64,000 bases of DNA from an uncultured Christensenella sp. (GTDB taxonomy: Bacteria; Bacillota; Clostridia; Christensenellales; Borkfalkiaceae): the NCBI GenBank assembly GCA_910586065.1, contig CAJUGI010000002.1:185968-249967 (forward strand), read 5' to 3'. Both the position numbers and the translations under genes were made by a program. The notes below the pieces were generated by a model that searched no databases, was not told the origin of the DNA, and saw only the letters and a list, made by a program, of their open reading frames with translations. This document shows, one piece after another, positions 33,505 to 41,546 of the stretch; position 1 is the stretch's first letter, and each line of letters starts with the position of its first letter.

Positions 33505-35220
33505 ATGTTAGAAAAATACGTAAAAGCCGCCCGCCGTCTCGAAAAGGCGGACTTGGTCTTAAAAAACGCCGACTATCTCGACGTGTTCACCGGCACGATT
33601 AAAAAGGGCGATATCGCCGTCGTCGGTGAAAAAATAGTCGGCACTGGCGAATATTCGGGCAAGCAGGAAATCGACTGCACGGGTTTAACCGTCCTCCCCG
33701 GATATATCGACGGTCACGTTCATATCGAAAGTTCCCAGCTTTCCCCCGAAGAGTTCGCGTCGTTAATCGTTCCGCGTGGCACCACAACTATAATCGCCGA
33801 CCCTCACGAAATTACAAACGTCTGCGGTATGGCGGGTTGCGAATACGTCGCCAAAGCCTCGCAAAACGTTCCTCTGGATGTAAAAATCCAGCTTCCTTCG
33901 TGCGTTCCCGCAACTCCGTTCGAAACGAGCGGCGCGGTCCTTAACGGTAAAGACATCGAAAAGAACATAAAAAACGACTACATTTTCGGCTTGGGCGAAT
34001 TTATGAATTACCCCGGCTTAATCAATTGCGATACCGACACGCTCAAAAAGGCCGAAGCCGCCCACGCCGCGGGTAAAGTAATCGACGGTCACGCGCCCGC
34101 AATAAGCGGCTACGACTTAAACGGTTACCTCGCGTGCGGCGTTTCCACCGACCACGAGTGCGTAACAAAGGAAGAAATAGAAGAAAAAATTTCAAAGGGT
34201 ATGTACGTGCATATCCGTCACGGCTCTTCCACGCAAAACCTCGGCAACGCAAAGTTTATAACCGATAAAAATATGCGCCGCTTTATCCTCTGTACCGACG
34301 ACAGACACGCCGCCGACTTAAAGGAAAAGGGGCATTTGGACGACGCTTTAAGAAAGCTTGTCGCAAACGGTTTAGACCCCGTTACGGCCGTAATATGCGC
34401 CACTTTAAACGCCGCCGAGTGCTACAACTTAAAGTGGAGGGGCGGCGTCGCGCCGTTCTATCTTGCCGATTTGGTTGCGGTAGATAATCTTAAAAACTTC
34501 AACGCAAAATACGTAATAAAGAGCGGCAAGCTCGTTGCAAAAGACGGCAAGCCCTTGTTCGATACCTCCAAACGCTGCCTGCCCGCAAACGTCCTGAATA
34601 CGGTTCATTTAAAAAAGCCTTTAACCGCCGGCGACTTTGTTTTAACGCTCAAAGGCACAAAGGCAAAGGCAATGACAATCGAACCGGGCGGCGTAGTCAC
34701 CGGCTGTGAAACGGTGGAGGTGCAAAGCCGTAACGGCGACGTTATAGTAAAGGGCACCGACTTGTTGAAGTTAGCCGTTGTGGAAAGGCATAAATTGACG
34801 GGCAACATAGGCAAAGGTCTTTTCAAAGGCTACGGCTTCAAGGGCGGCGCTTTGGGTATAACAATTGCCCACGACTCGCACAATATTATTCTTATGGGCG
34901 ACGATAACGAAGCGATGGCAAAGGCGGCAAACCGCTTAAAGGAAATAGGCGGAGGGATGGTAATAGTAAACTCGCAAACCGGCGAAATCCACTCTTTAAC
35001 GCTGGATATAGGGGGGTTAATGTCCTCGCGTGATGCTGAAAGCCTGCAACGCGACAGCAAGGCGTTAATCGAACGCGCCTACTCCATGGGCGTCAATCGC
35101 AGCTTCGAAGCCTTTATGTCACTGGCGTTCTTATCCCTCGCAGTCATCCCCAAACTCAAACTCACCGACGCAGGGCTTTTCGACGTGGAAAAATTCGCTT
35201 TCACCGATATCAACGTTTAA
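33505..35220 (+). CDS. ade: Adenine deaminase
   Basis: Deaminates adenine to hypoxanthine. 571 residues, the usual size for the Ade family of the amidohydrolase superfamily. Metal-site motif GHVHIESSQLSPEEF, then ADPHEITNVCG, IDGHAPAISG, STDHECVTKEE and CTDDRHAADL, which supply the His, Glu and Asp ligands. The C-terminal domain contains GGGMVIVNSQTGEI. Together with the NCS2 permease and guaB/guaA it gives a route from external adenine to hypoxanthine and GMP. The ribosome site (GAGG) is weak. Confidence 0.97.
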   Translation: MLEKYVKAARRLEKADLVLKNADYLDVFTGTIKKGDIAVVGEKIVGTGEYSGKQEIDCTGLTVLPGYIDGHVHIESSQLSPEEFASLIVPRGTTTIIADPHEITNVCGMAGCEYVAKASQNVPLDVKIQLPSCVPATPFETSGAVLNGKDIEKNIKNDYIFGLGEFMNYPGLINCDTDTLKKAEAAHAAGKVIDGHAPAISGYDLNGYLACGVSTDHECVTKEEIEEKISKGMYVHIRHGSSTQNLGNAKFITDKNMRRFILCTDDRHAADLKEKGHLDDALRKLVANGLDPVTAVICATLNAAECYNLKWRGGVAPFYLADLVAVDNLKNFNAKYVIKSGKLVAKDGKPLFDTSKRCLPANVLNTVHLKKPLTAGDFVLTLKGTKAKAMTIEPGGVVTGCETVEVQSRNGDVIVKGTDLLKLAVVERHKLTGNIGKGLFKGYGFKGGALGITIAHDSHNIILMGDDNEAMAKAANRLKEIGGGMVIVNSQTGEIHSLTLDIGGLMSSRDAESLQRDSKALIERAYSMGVNRSFEAFMSLAFLSLAVIPKLKLTDAGLFDVEKFAFTDINV

Positions 35221-35241
35221 TTTATTAATACAGAATTAAAA

Positions 35242-35266
35242 CGGCGGCGCAACACTTGCGCCGCCG
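35242..35266 (+). terminator. Hairpin after ade
   Basis: CGGCGGCGCAA (35242-35252) with TTGCGCCGCCG (35256-35266), loop CAC. No T-run follows directly, so termination may be weak or Rho-assisted. Confidence 0.55.
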
Positions 35267-35390
35267 CTCGCTGTTAACTCGTTTTTAATATTAACTATTA
35301 ACGTGTTTATCTATATATATCGTTCATTAATCGTTGTATCCATTTAGTTAGCGGATTTTTCTGTAAATAAACAAATTTTGGCTTAAATCG

Positions 35391-35418
35391 TTGACTTTTA
35401 ACCTGAACGGTTTAAAAT
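35391..35418 (+). promoter_or_regulatory. Promoter of the 35458 gene
   Basis: TTGACT (35391-35396), 16-base spacer, TAAAAT (35413-35418). The upstream gap (35267-35390) is AT-rich with no gene. Confidence 0.6.
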
Positions 35419-35457
35419 TAAGTTGTTACAATAATGCTTTATTTAAAGGAGATAAAA

Positions 35458-35862
35458 ATGGTTTTATTTTACAGACCTGACGGCGACGCGGTTGAAAATC
35501 CCGACGAGGAGTTTCTTAAGGACATAATTTTCAATAAGGACGAGGATTTTTGGCAGGATGGCAGCGGTGATTCCTCTTTAGAAGTGGAAGGCTGTGACGA
35601 AGCACTCTTATTTTTTTATGACGAACCTTACGGTTTCTTCATTATGCGCCACCCCGATTACCTTGTTCCCTATGATGAAAACGGAAGTACCGAAACTGTT
35701 GAACACGACGTGGGCGGCGAGCCTATGATTGTGCCTCAATGTGCTTATGTCAACCGAAAAACAGCTTACAAAATCATATCAGAATACGTAAAAAACAAAA
35801 AATTTTCTAATTGTGTTGAATGGATTGACTTATACGACATAGATTTTGAAAACGATTTTTAA
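35458..35862 (+). CDS. Orphan small acidic protein, Imm1-like
   Basis: A 134-residue acidic, aromatic-rich soluble protein. The pattern NPDEEFLKDIIFNKDEDFWQDGSGDSSLEVEGC, then LLFFYDEPYGFFIMRHP and a late DVGGEPMIVPQCAYVNRKTAYKIISEYV, resembles Imm1-type immunity proteins that neutralise polymorphic or contact-dependent toxins. That is pattern resemblance, not a proven homology. No toxin gene lies nearby. It has its own promoter, AAAGGAG site and terminator. An unrelated cytosolic function is possible. Confidence 0.6.
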   Translation: MVLFYRPDGDAVENPDEEFLKDIIFNKDEDFWQDGSGDSSLEVEGCDEALLFFYDEPYGFFIMRHPDYLVPYDENGSTETVEHDVGGEPMIVPQCAYVNRKTAYKIISEYVKNKKFSNCVEWIDLYDIDFENDF

Positions 35863-35871
35863 ATTACCGCT

Positions 35872-35898
35872 CCCCCGAAATATCTTCGGGGGTTTTAC
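35872..35898 (+). terminator. Terminator of the 35458 gene
   Basis: CCCCCGAA (35872-35879) with TTCGGGGG (35885-35892), followed by TTTTACTTTATTT. Confidence 0.9.
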
Positions 35899-35938
35899 TT
35901 TATTTCCCAAAATTTTCCCAAAAAACAAAAAAAACAAT

Positions 35939-35967
35939 TTTACTTATCAAATTAAATATAGTACAAT
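35939..35967 (+). promoter_or_regulatory. secA promoter
   Basis: TTTACT (35939-35944), 17-base spacer, TACAAT (35962-35967). AAGAGGAAG lies before the secA ATG. Confidence 0.65.
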
Positions 35968-36002
35968 TAAAAGCGGGAAATAATCTTTAAAAGAGGAAGT
36001 AT

Positions 36003-39000
36003 ATGGGACTTATAAAATATATACTCGGCGCAGATTCGCGCAGCGCCTTAAAAAAGCTCAATAAAATGGCTTTAAAGGTAGAAGAACTCGACGAAAAATA
36101 CGCGGCAATGTCCGACGAAGAATTAAAATCGCAAACGCAGATTCTCAAAAACCGCCTTGCGGGCGGTGAAACGCTTGACGACATAATGTACGATGCTTTC
36201 GCGGCTCTCCGTGAAGCAAGCTGGCGCGTATTAAAGATGAAACACTTCCACGTGCAAATCGTCGGCGGCATCTGTCTGCATCAGGGCAGAATTGCCGAAA
36301 TGAAAACGGGCGAAGGTAAAACTTTGGTTTCAACTCTTCCAGCATATTTAAACGCGCTCACCGGCAAAGGCGTGCACATAGTAACCGTCAACGATTATCT
36401 TGCAAAGCGCGACGCCGAGTGGATGGGCAAAGTCCACAAATTCATGGGCTTAACCGTCGGCGTGGTTGTGCCCGGTATGGACGATGATGAAAAACAGAAG
36501 TCGTATGCTTGCGATATAATTTACGCAACCAACAACGAACTCGGTTTCGATTATCTTAGGGATAACTTAAAAGCCTCCATCCCCGCAATGGTTCAGCGCG
36601 AACTCAATTACTGCATAATCGACGAGGTTGACTCTATCCTTATAGACGAAGCAAGAACCCCTCTTATCATTTCGGGGCGCGGCGGCGAAAGCTCTGTTCT
36701 TTACGAGCAGGTGGACAAGTTCGTCCGCACTCTCTCCGGCGGTTTCGACGACGATAAAAAGGACGCCGAAAAGAATGCGCCCTCGCGTAAAAAGAAAGAA
36801 CTCTCCGAAAAGGAGCAGGAAGCGCAGAAAAAGCTCCAAGCAGTTCTCGAAGAAATGGAAAACTGGGATTATATAATCGACAGAAAGGAAAAATCGGTAA
36901 CCATCACCGAAAAAGGCGCCGAAAAAGCCGAAAGATTTTTTAATATCAAAAACCTCGGCGATATCGAAAACGCCGAACTCAACCATCACATTCAGCAGGC
37001 GTTAAAGGCTCACGAATTATTCCATAACGGCGAAGAATATATCGTTTCGCAAGACGGTGAAATTTTAATCGTCGATGAGTTCACGGGTCGTGTACTGAAC
37101 GGCAGAAGATATTCCGACGGACTTCATCAGGCAATCGAAGCCAAGGAAAAGGTAAAGGTAAAGGAAGAAAACAAAACCCACGCAACGGTAACTTTCCAAA
37201 ACTATTTCCGTCTCTACAACAAGCTTGCGGGCATGACCGGTACGGCAATGACCGAAGAGGACGAATTCAGAACAATCTACTCTTTGGACGTAGTCCCCAT
37301 TCCCACTAATCGTCCCGTGCAGAGAATTGACGAAGCGGATATGATTTATTCCACGGTAGAGGGCAAAAAGAAGGCGATAGTAAACGAAGTTGTCAAGCGC
37401 CACGAAAAAGGTCAGCCGATTCTTATCGGTACCGTAACCGTAGAAAAGTCCGAAGAAATTTCAAGATTGCTCCGCAGGAACGGCGTAAAACATAACATCT
37501 TAAATGCAAAGAACCACGAGCGCGAGGCGGAAATCGTCGCTCAGGCGGGCAGACTGAACGCCGTTACCATAGCTACCAACATGGCGGGGCGCGGCACCGA
37601 CATTCTGCTCGGCGGCAACCCCGAATATCTCGCCAAAAAGCGCATGCGCGAAGAGGGCTACGACCACGAAATGGTAGAAGTGGCAATTTCCTACGCCGAC
37701 AGGGAATTCACTCCCGAAGAGCAGACGGCGCGCAACAGATACGCCGAACTCTACAAAAATTACAAAGCCGAAACCGACGCGGAAAAACAGGAAGTAATCG
37801 CGGCGGGCGGTTTATGCATAATCGGTACCGAACGTCACGAATCCCGCCGTATCGACAACCAGCTCCGCGGACGTTCGGGACGTCAGGGCGACCCCGGCAG
37901 TTCCGTTTTCTTCATCTCGCTTGAAGACGATTTGGCAAAGCGTTTCGGCGGCGAAAATATGAAAAGACTTTACGAAGTCTTTAAAATCGACGACGACCAG
38001 TGTCTGCAATCCAAAATGCTTACGCGCAGTGTCGAAAACGCGCAAAAGGCAATCGAAGGCAGAAACTTCGGCATAAGAAAGCACACCCTTCAATACGACG
38101 AAGTAATGAACGAACAGCGTAAAACCATCTACGGCGAGCGTATGAAGGTCTTAAAAGGCGAAGACGTTCACGAGCAGATGCTCAAATATATCCCCGACTA
38201 TATCGCAAAAATATTAAGCGAAACGGTCGATATTTCGGCAATGCCCGAAAAATGGGACGAGCTTTCGCTTAACGCCGCACTTCAACAAAAAGTCTATCCC
38301 GACGAATGCACTTTTGAAATCACGCGCGAAATGTTGGAACGTTGGGATTACGAAAAAGCGTTAAAGAAAATTTCAAAGGAAGTAATAAAAGCTTACGAGC
38401 AGAAAATAATTAACATTTCCGAAATGACGGAAGGTCAGGTTGACTACAAGCAGGTTGAGCGTAACGAACTTCTCCGCAGTGTGGACAGAAACTGGATTGA
38501 CCACATAGACGCAATGGACCAGCTCAGAAAAGGCATAGGCTTGCGCGGCTACGCCCAGCAGGACCCCGTAATCGCCTACAAGCAGGAGGGTTACGACATG
38601 TTCGAGGAAATGATTGACAGGGTGCAGACCACAACTATTTCACGCCTTTTAAAGGGCAGAATAGTAAGAGTAGAACCTCAGCGTCCGGCAATGCGTCCAA
38701 TGCCTCAAACGGGTATGAATCCGGCAGTCGCGGCGCGTGCCGAAGAAATCGCCCGTCAGCGTGCGGCGGAACAGGCTGAACAGTCACCGCAACAGCAGAA
38801 CAGCGGAACTCAACAGCCGCAGGAGAACCGCCCCGCGCCCGCGCAAACGGCAAACCCTCAGGGCAACGCTCCATTAATCGGTCAGGCGCCTCAGCCCCCC
38901 AAGGATTTGTTCACCAATATCGGCGGCAAGCAAATTCCTAAAACCGTACCCAAATCCGCAAAAGTCGGCAGAAACGACCCTTGTCCCTGCGGAAGCGGCA

Positions 39001-39032
39001 AAAAGTATAAAAATTGTTGCGGTAAAGTCTAA
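36003..39032 (+). CDS. secA: Preprotein translocase ATPase SecA
   Basis: Drives protein export through SecYEG. At 1009 residues it is longer than the usual 840-900. Motifs: Walker A MKTGEGKT near 100-107, TNNELGFDYLRDN, IDEVDSILIDEARTPLIISG, TVTVEKSEEISRLL, TNMAGRGTDILLGG, ESRRIDNQLRGRSGRQGDPGSS. A charged Lys/Glu-rich insertion lies near residues 245-285. A Pro/Gln/Ala-rich linker of about 90 residues comes before the C-terminal zinc motif CPCGSGKKYKNCC. The extra length is in these two regions. secA then prfB is the common Firmicutes order. Confidence 0.98.
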   Translation: MGLIKYILGADSRSALKKLNKMALKVEELDEKYAAMSDEELKSQTQILKNRLAGGETLDDIMYDAFAALREASWRVLKMKHFHVQIVGGICLHQGRIAEMKTGEGKTLVSTLPAYLNALTGKGVHIVTVNDYLAKRDAEWMGKVHKFMGLTVGVVVPGMDDDEKQKSYACDIIYATNNELGFDYLRDNLKASIPAMVQRELNYCIIDEVDSILIDEARTPLIISGRGGESSVLYEQVDKFVRTLSGGFDDDKKDAEKNAPSRKKKELSEKEQEAQKKLQAVLEEMENWDYIIDRKEKSVTITEKGAEKAERFFNIKNLGDIENAELNHHIQQALKAHELFHNGEEYIVSQDGEILIVDEFTGRVLNGRRYSDGLHQAIEAKEKVKVKEENKTHATVTFQNYFRLYNKLAGMTGTAMTEEDEFRTIYSLDVVPIPTNRPVQRIDEADMIYSTVEGKKKAIVNEVVKRHEKGQPILIGTVTVEKSEEISRLLRRNGVKHNILNAKNHEREAEIVAQAGRLNAVTIATNMAGRGTDILLGGNPEYLAKKRMREEGYDHEMVEVAISYADREFTPEEQTARNRYAELYKNYKAETDAEKQEVIAAGGLCIIGTERHESRRIDNQLRGRSGRQGDPGSSVFFISLEDDLAKRFGGENMKRLYEVFKIDDDQCLQSKMLTRSVENAQKAIEGRNFGIRKHTLQYDEVMNEQRKTIYGERMKVLKGEDVHEQMLKYIPDYIAKILSETVDISAMPEKWDELSLNAALQQKVYPDECTFEITREMLERWDYEKALKKISKEVIKAYEQKIINISEMTEGQVDYKQVERNELLRSVDRNWIDHIDAMDQLRKGIGLRGYAQQDPVIAYKQEGYDMFEEMIDRVQTTTISRLLKGRIVRVEPQRPAMRPMPQTGMNPAVAARAEEIARQRAAEQAEQSPQQQNSGTQQPQENRPAPAQTANPQGNAPLIGQAPQPPKDLFTNIGGKQIPKTVPKSAKVGRNDPCPCGSGKKYKNCCGKV

Positions 39033-39237
39033 CCGTATTTAAAAATTATTACGTTGCGGGTAAAAACCGCGCATTTACCCGCAGCCGCAATTTGCGCACG
39101 CCTGCGTCTCGGCGCGGATAAATTCCCGCAATTATATGCTTGTGCGCACAAAAATTGCTGGCATAGGGCTGGCAGCCCTGAAAATCACGAAATATTTTCG
39201 CCGCAGAATAGACGGAAATATTTGAGATAGGAAAATT
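39033..39237 (+). other. 205-base secA-prfB intergenic leader with hairpins
   Basis: No gene found. Hairpin-capable pieces are TGCGGGTAAA...TTTACCCGCA near 39052-39083, GCGCAC / GTGCGC pairing across about 50 bases, AGGGCTGGCAGCCCT (39167-39181), and a CGAAATATTTTCG dyad. The GC-rich arms are unlike neighbouring spacers. No T-run terminator follows secA directly. GATAGGA precedes the prfB ATG. Confidence 0.4.
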
Positions 39238-40338
39238 ATGTTTAAAGCTGACGATTACAGATTAAAACTCAAAACCCTTTCGGATACTTTGTCCGAGGCA
39301 AAATATGCGCTGGATATTGATAATCTCGGCTCCCGCCTTTCGGAATTAAAGGAAGAGCAGGAAAAACCCGAAGTCTGGCAGGATTTGGAAAAATCCAAAA
39401 AAATCGCGCGCGAAATTTCCGCCGTTGAAAATAAAATCGCCTCTTACGAAAGCGGCAAGTCGGCGCTTGCCGACGCTTCGGCGTTTATCGATTTAATTGA
39501 AGAGGCCGACGACGAAAGTTTAATTCCCGAACTTGAAAATATGATTTCCGTCGCTTCTGAAGATATCGAAAATATGCGTATCCGCGCGCTCCTTCGCGGC
39601 AAGTACGACGGAAACAACGCAATTTTAAACCTGCATGCCGGCGCGGGCGGCACCGAAGCCTGCGACTGGACGCAAATGCTTTACAGAATGTACAACCGCT
39701 ACTGCGAACAGCAGGGCTTTAAAGTAACCGAACTCGACTTCGAGGACGGCGACGAGGCGGGCATAAAAAGCGTTTCGTTCAAAGTTGAGGGCGAAAACGT
39801 TTACGGTTTTTTAAAGGCGGAAAAGGGAGTGCACCGTCTGGTGCGTATTTCGCCTTTCGACAGCAACAAGCGCCGCCACACCTCGTTCGCTTCATTAGAG
39901 GTTATGCCGGAAATCGACGACGAAAACGAAGTCGAAATCAAGGACGAGGACATAAGAATCGACGTCTACCGTTCATCGGGCGCGGGCGGGCAAAAGGTTA
40001 ACAAAACCGAAACTGCAATCCGCATTACGCACTTCCCCACCGGCATAGTGGTAACCTGCCAGAACGAAAGAAGCCAGCTCCAGAACAAAGCAATGGCTTT
40101 CGAATATCTCCGCGCAAAACTCATCGAAAGGCAAATTGCCGAGCGCGAAGCCGCCGACGCCGAAATTAAGGGTGAAATCAAAAAAATAGAGTGGGGCAGC
40201 CAGATAAGAAGTTACGTTTTCTGCCCTTACACACTCGTAAAAGACCACCGTACGGGTTTTGAAAATACCAACGTTCAGTCGGTTATGGACGGAGATATTC
40301 AGGGCTTTATAATCGACTATTTAAAGAAAACGGTCTGA
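39238..40338 (+). CDS. prfB: Peptide chain release factor 2
   Basis: Releases the peptide at UGA and UAA. 366 residues. The anticodon-like tripeptide SPF lies at 205-207 and GGQ at 250-252, both at the positions of E. coli RF2. There is no in-frame UGA near codon 26: residues around the usual CTTTGA site (AKYALDID) are encoded without interruption, so the widespread autoregulatory +1 frameshift is absent. ATG at 39238 with GGA upstream. Confidence 0.98.
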   Translation: MFKADDYRLKLKTLSDTLSEAKYALDIDNLGSRLSELKEEQEKPEVWQDLEKSKKIAREISAVENKIASYESGKSALADASAFIDLIEEADDESLIPELENMISVASEDIENMRIRALLRGKYDGNNAILNLHAGAGGTEACDWTQMLYRMYNRYCEQQGFKVTELDFEDGDEAGIKSVSFKVEGENVYGFLKAEKGVHRLVRISPFDSNKRRHTSFASLEVMPEIDDENEVEIKDEDIRIDVYRSSGAGGQKVNKTETAIRITHFPTGIVVTCQNERSQLQNKAMAFEYLRAKLIERQIAEREAADAEIKGEIKKIEWGSQIRSYVFCPYTLVKDHRTGFENTNVQSVMDGDIQGFIIDYLKKTV

Positions 40339-40450
40339 AACGCACATAGTTTCTGCTGTCTTGAATTGCGCGCTTCCGCCCGCATATGTTTCACTACGCA
40401 AGTGTAAAAAACAACACTTGCCCCAAAACACACTCATAATTTCCCCGCAT

Positions 40451-41488
40451 ATGTACGACAAAACAACCTTCAAAATTAAAGAAAACCCCGTAATTCTGGG
40501 TTTGGAATCGAGTTGCGACGAAACTGCGGCCGCAATCATATGCGGCAGAACGCTTTTATCCAATCAAATCATTTCTTCCGCAACCGAACAGGCAAAATAC
40601 GGCGGAGTCGTGCCGGAAATCGCCTCCCGCGCACATACCGAGGCAGTCGCAAATGTCGTTTCACGCACATTAGCCGAAGCACATATGCGCCCCGACGATA
40701 TCGACGCAGTCGCGGTCACTTACGGCGCGGGGCTTTTGGGCGCTCTTCTCGTCGGGCTTTCGTTTGCAAAATCCTTCGCCTACGCACTCAATATCCCTTT
40801 AATTGCGGTCAACCACATCCGCGGACATATGGCGGCAAGTTATTTAATCGACAAAGAATTAAAACCTCCCTTTATCACCCTGCTTGCAAGCGGAGGTCAC
40901 ACCGCAATTCTGCACACCCAAACTCCTACAAAATTCAAGGTTTTGGGAGGAACCTGCGACGACGCCGCGGGCGAAGCCTTCGACAAAGTCGCACGCGTTC
41001 TGGGTTTAAGCTACCCGGGCGGGGTAAACGTCGAAAAGCTCGCGCTCGGCGGGCAAAACGTTGTTCCCCTTCCCAAGTGTTTAGTCAAAAATTCGCAGAA
41101 TATGCAGTTTTCCTACAGCGGTTTAAAAACGGCGGTAATTAATTATTGCCACAATAAAGAGCAAAAGGGCGAAGAGGTTGATAAGGCAAACGTCGCCTGT
41201 TCCTTTCAGCACGCGGCAATCGACCCGCTCGTCAAAAAAACTGCGGAATGCGCAAAAAGGCTAAATGTTTCAACGGTAACCGCGGGCGGCGGAGTAATCG
41301 CCAACGGCTACCTGAGGGAACAGCTTTCAAGGGAGTGCGCGGCATACGGCTTAAAGCTCGTTCTGCCCGAAAAAAAATTCTGCACCGACAACGCGGCAAT
41401 GATAGCGGCAGAAGGGCTTATTCAATATAATATAGGCAACTTTGCCGATTTGTCACTCAACGCCGCAGCGGCGATACCTTTAAAATAA
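40451..41488 (+). CDS. tsaD: tRNA threonylcarbamoyladenosine transferase TsaD
   Basis: Last step of t6A37 tRNA modification together with TsaB and TsaE. 345 residues, ASKHA fold. LGLESSCDETAAAI, the iron-binding motif HIRGHMAASY, GGHTAIL and GEAFDKVARVLGLSYPGG are the Kae1/TsaD hallmarks. The start at 40451 gives an 11-residue extension over the usual N-terminus. There is no Shine-Dalgarno site before it. A CATAAT 11 bases upstream could be a -10 box with a very short leader, but the -35 is poor. tsaB and tsaE are not in the window. Confidence 0.96.
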   Translation: MYDKTTFKIKENPVILGLESSCDETAAAIICGRTLLSNQIISSATEQAKYGGVVPEIASRAHTEAVANVVSRTLAEAHMRPDDIDAVAVTYGAGLLGALLVGLSFAKSFAYALNIPLIAVNHIRGHMAASYLIDKELKPPFITLLASGGHTAILHTQTPTKFKVLGGTCDDAAGEAFDKVARVLGLSYPGGVNVEKLALGGQNVVPLPKCLVKNSQNMQFSYSGLKTAVINYCHNKEQKGEEVDKANVACSFQHAAIDPLVKKTAECAKRLNVSTVTAGGGVIANGYLREQLSRECAAYGLKLVLPEKKFCTDNAAMIAAEGLIQYNIGNFADLSLNAAAAIPLK

Positions 41489-41546
41489 AACGCATAAATA
41501 CTTCACATAACGAAAAATTAAAACATTTATTCCCAAGGAGTTCAAA

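Noticed and set aside
41489..41546. T-box leader for ileS
   Set aside because: Only 58 bases are available, with no T-box sequence or terminator.
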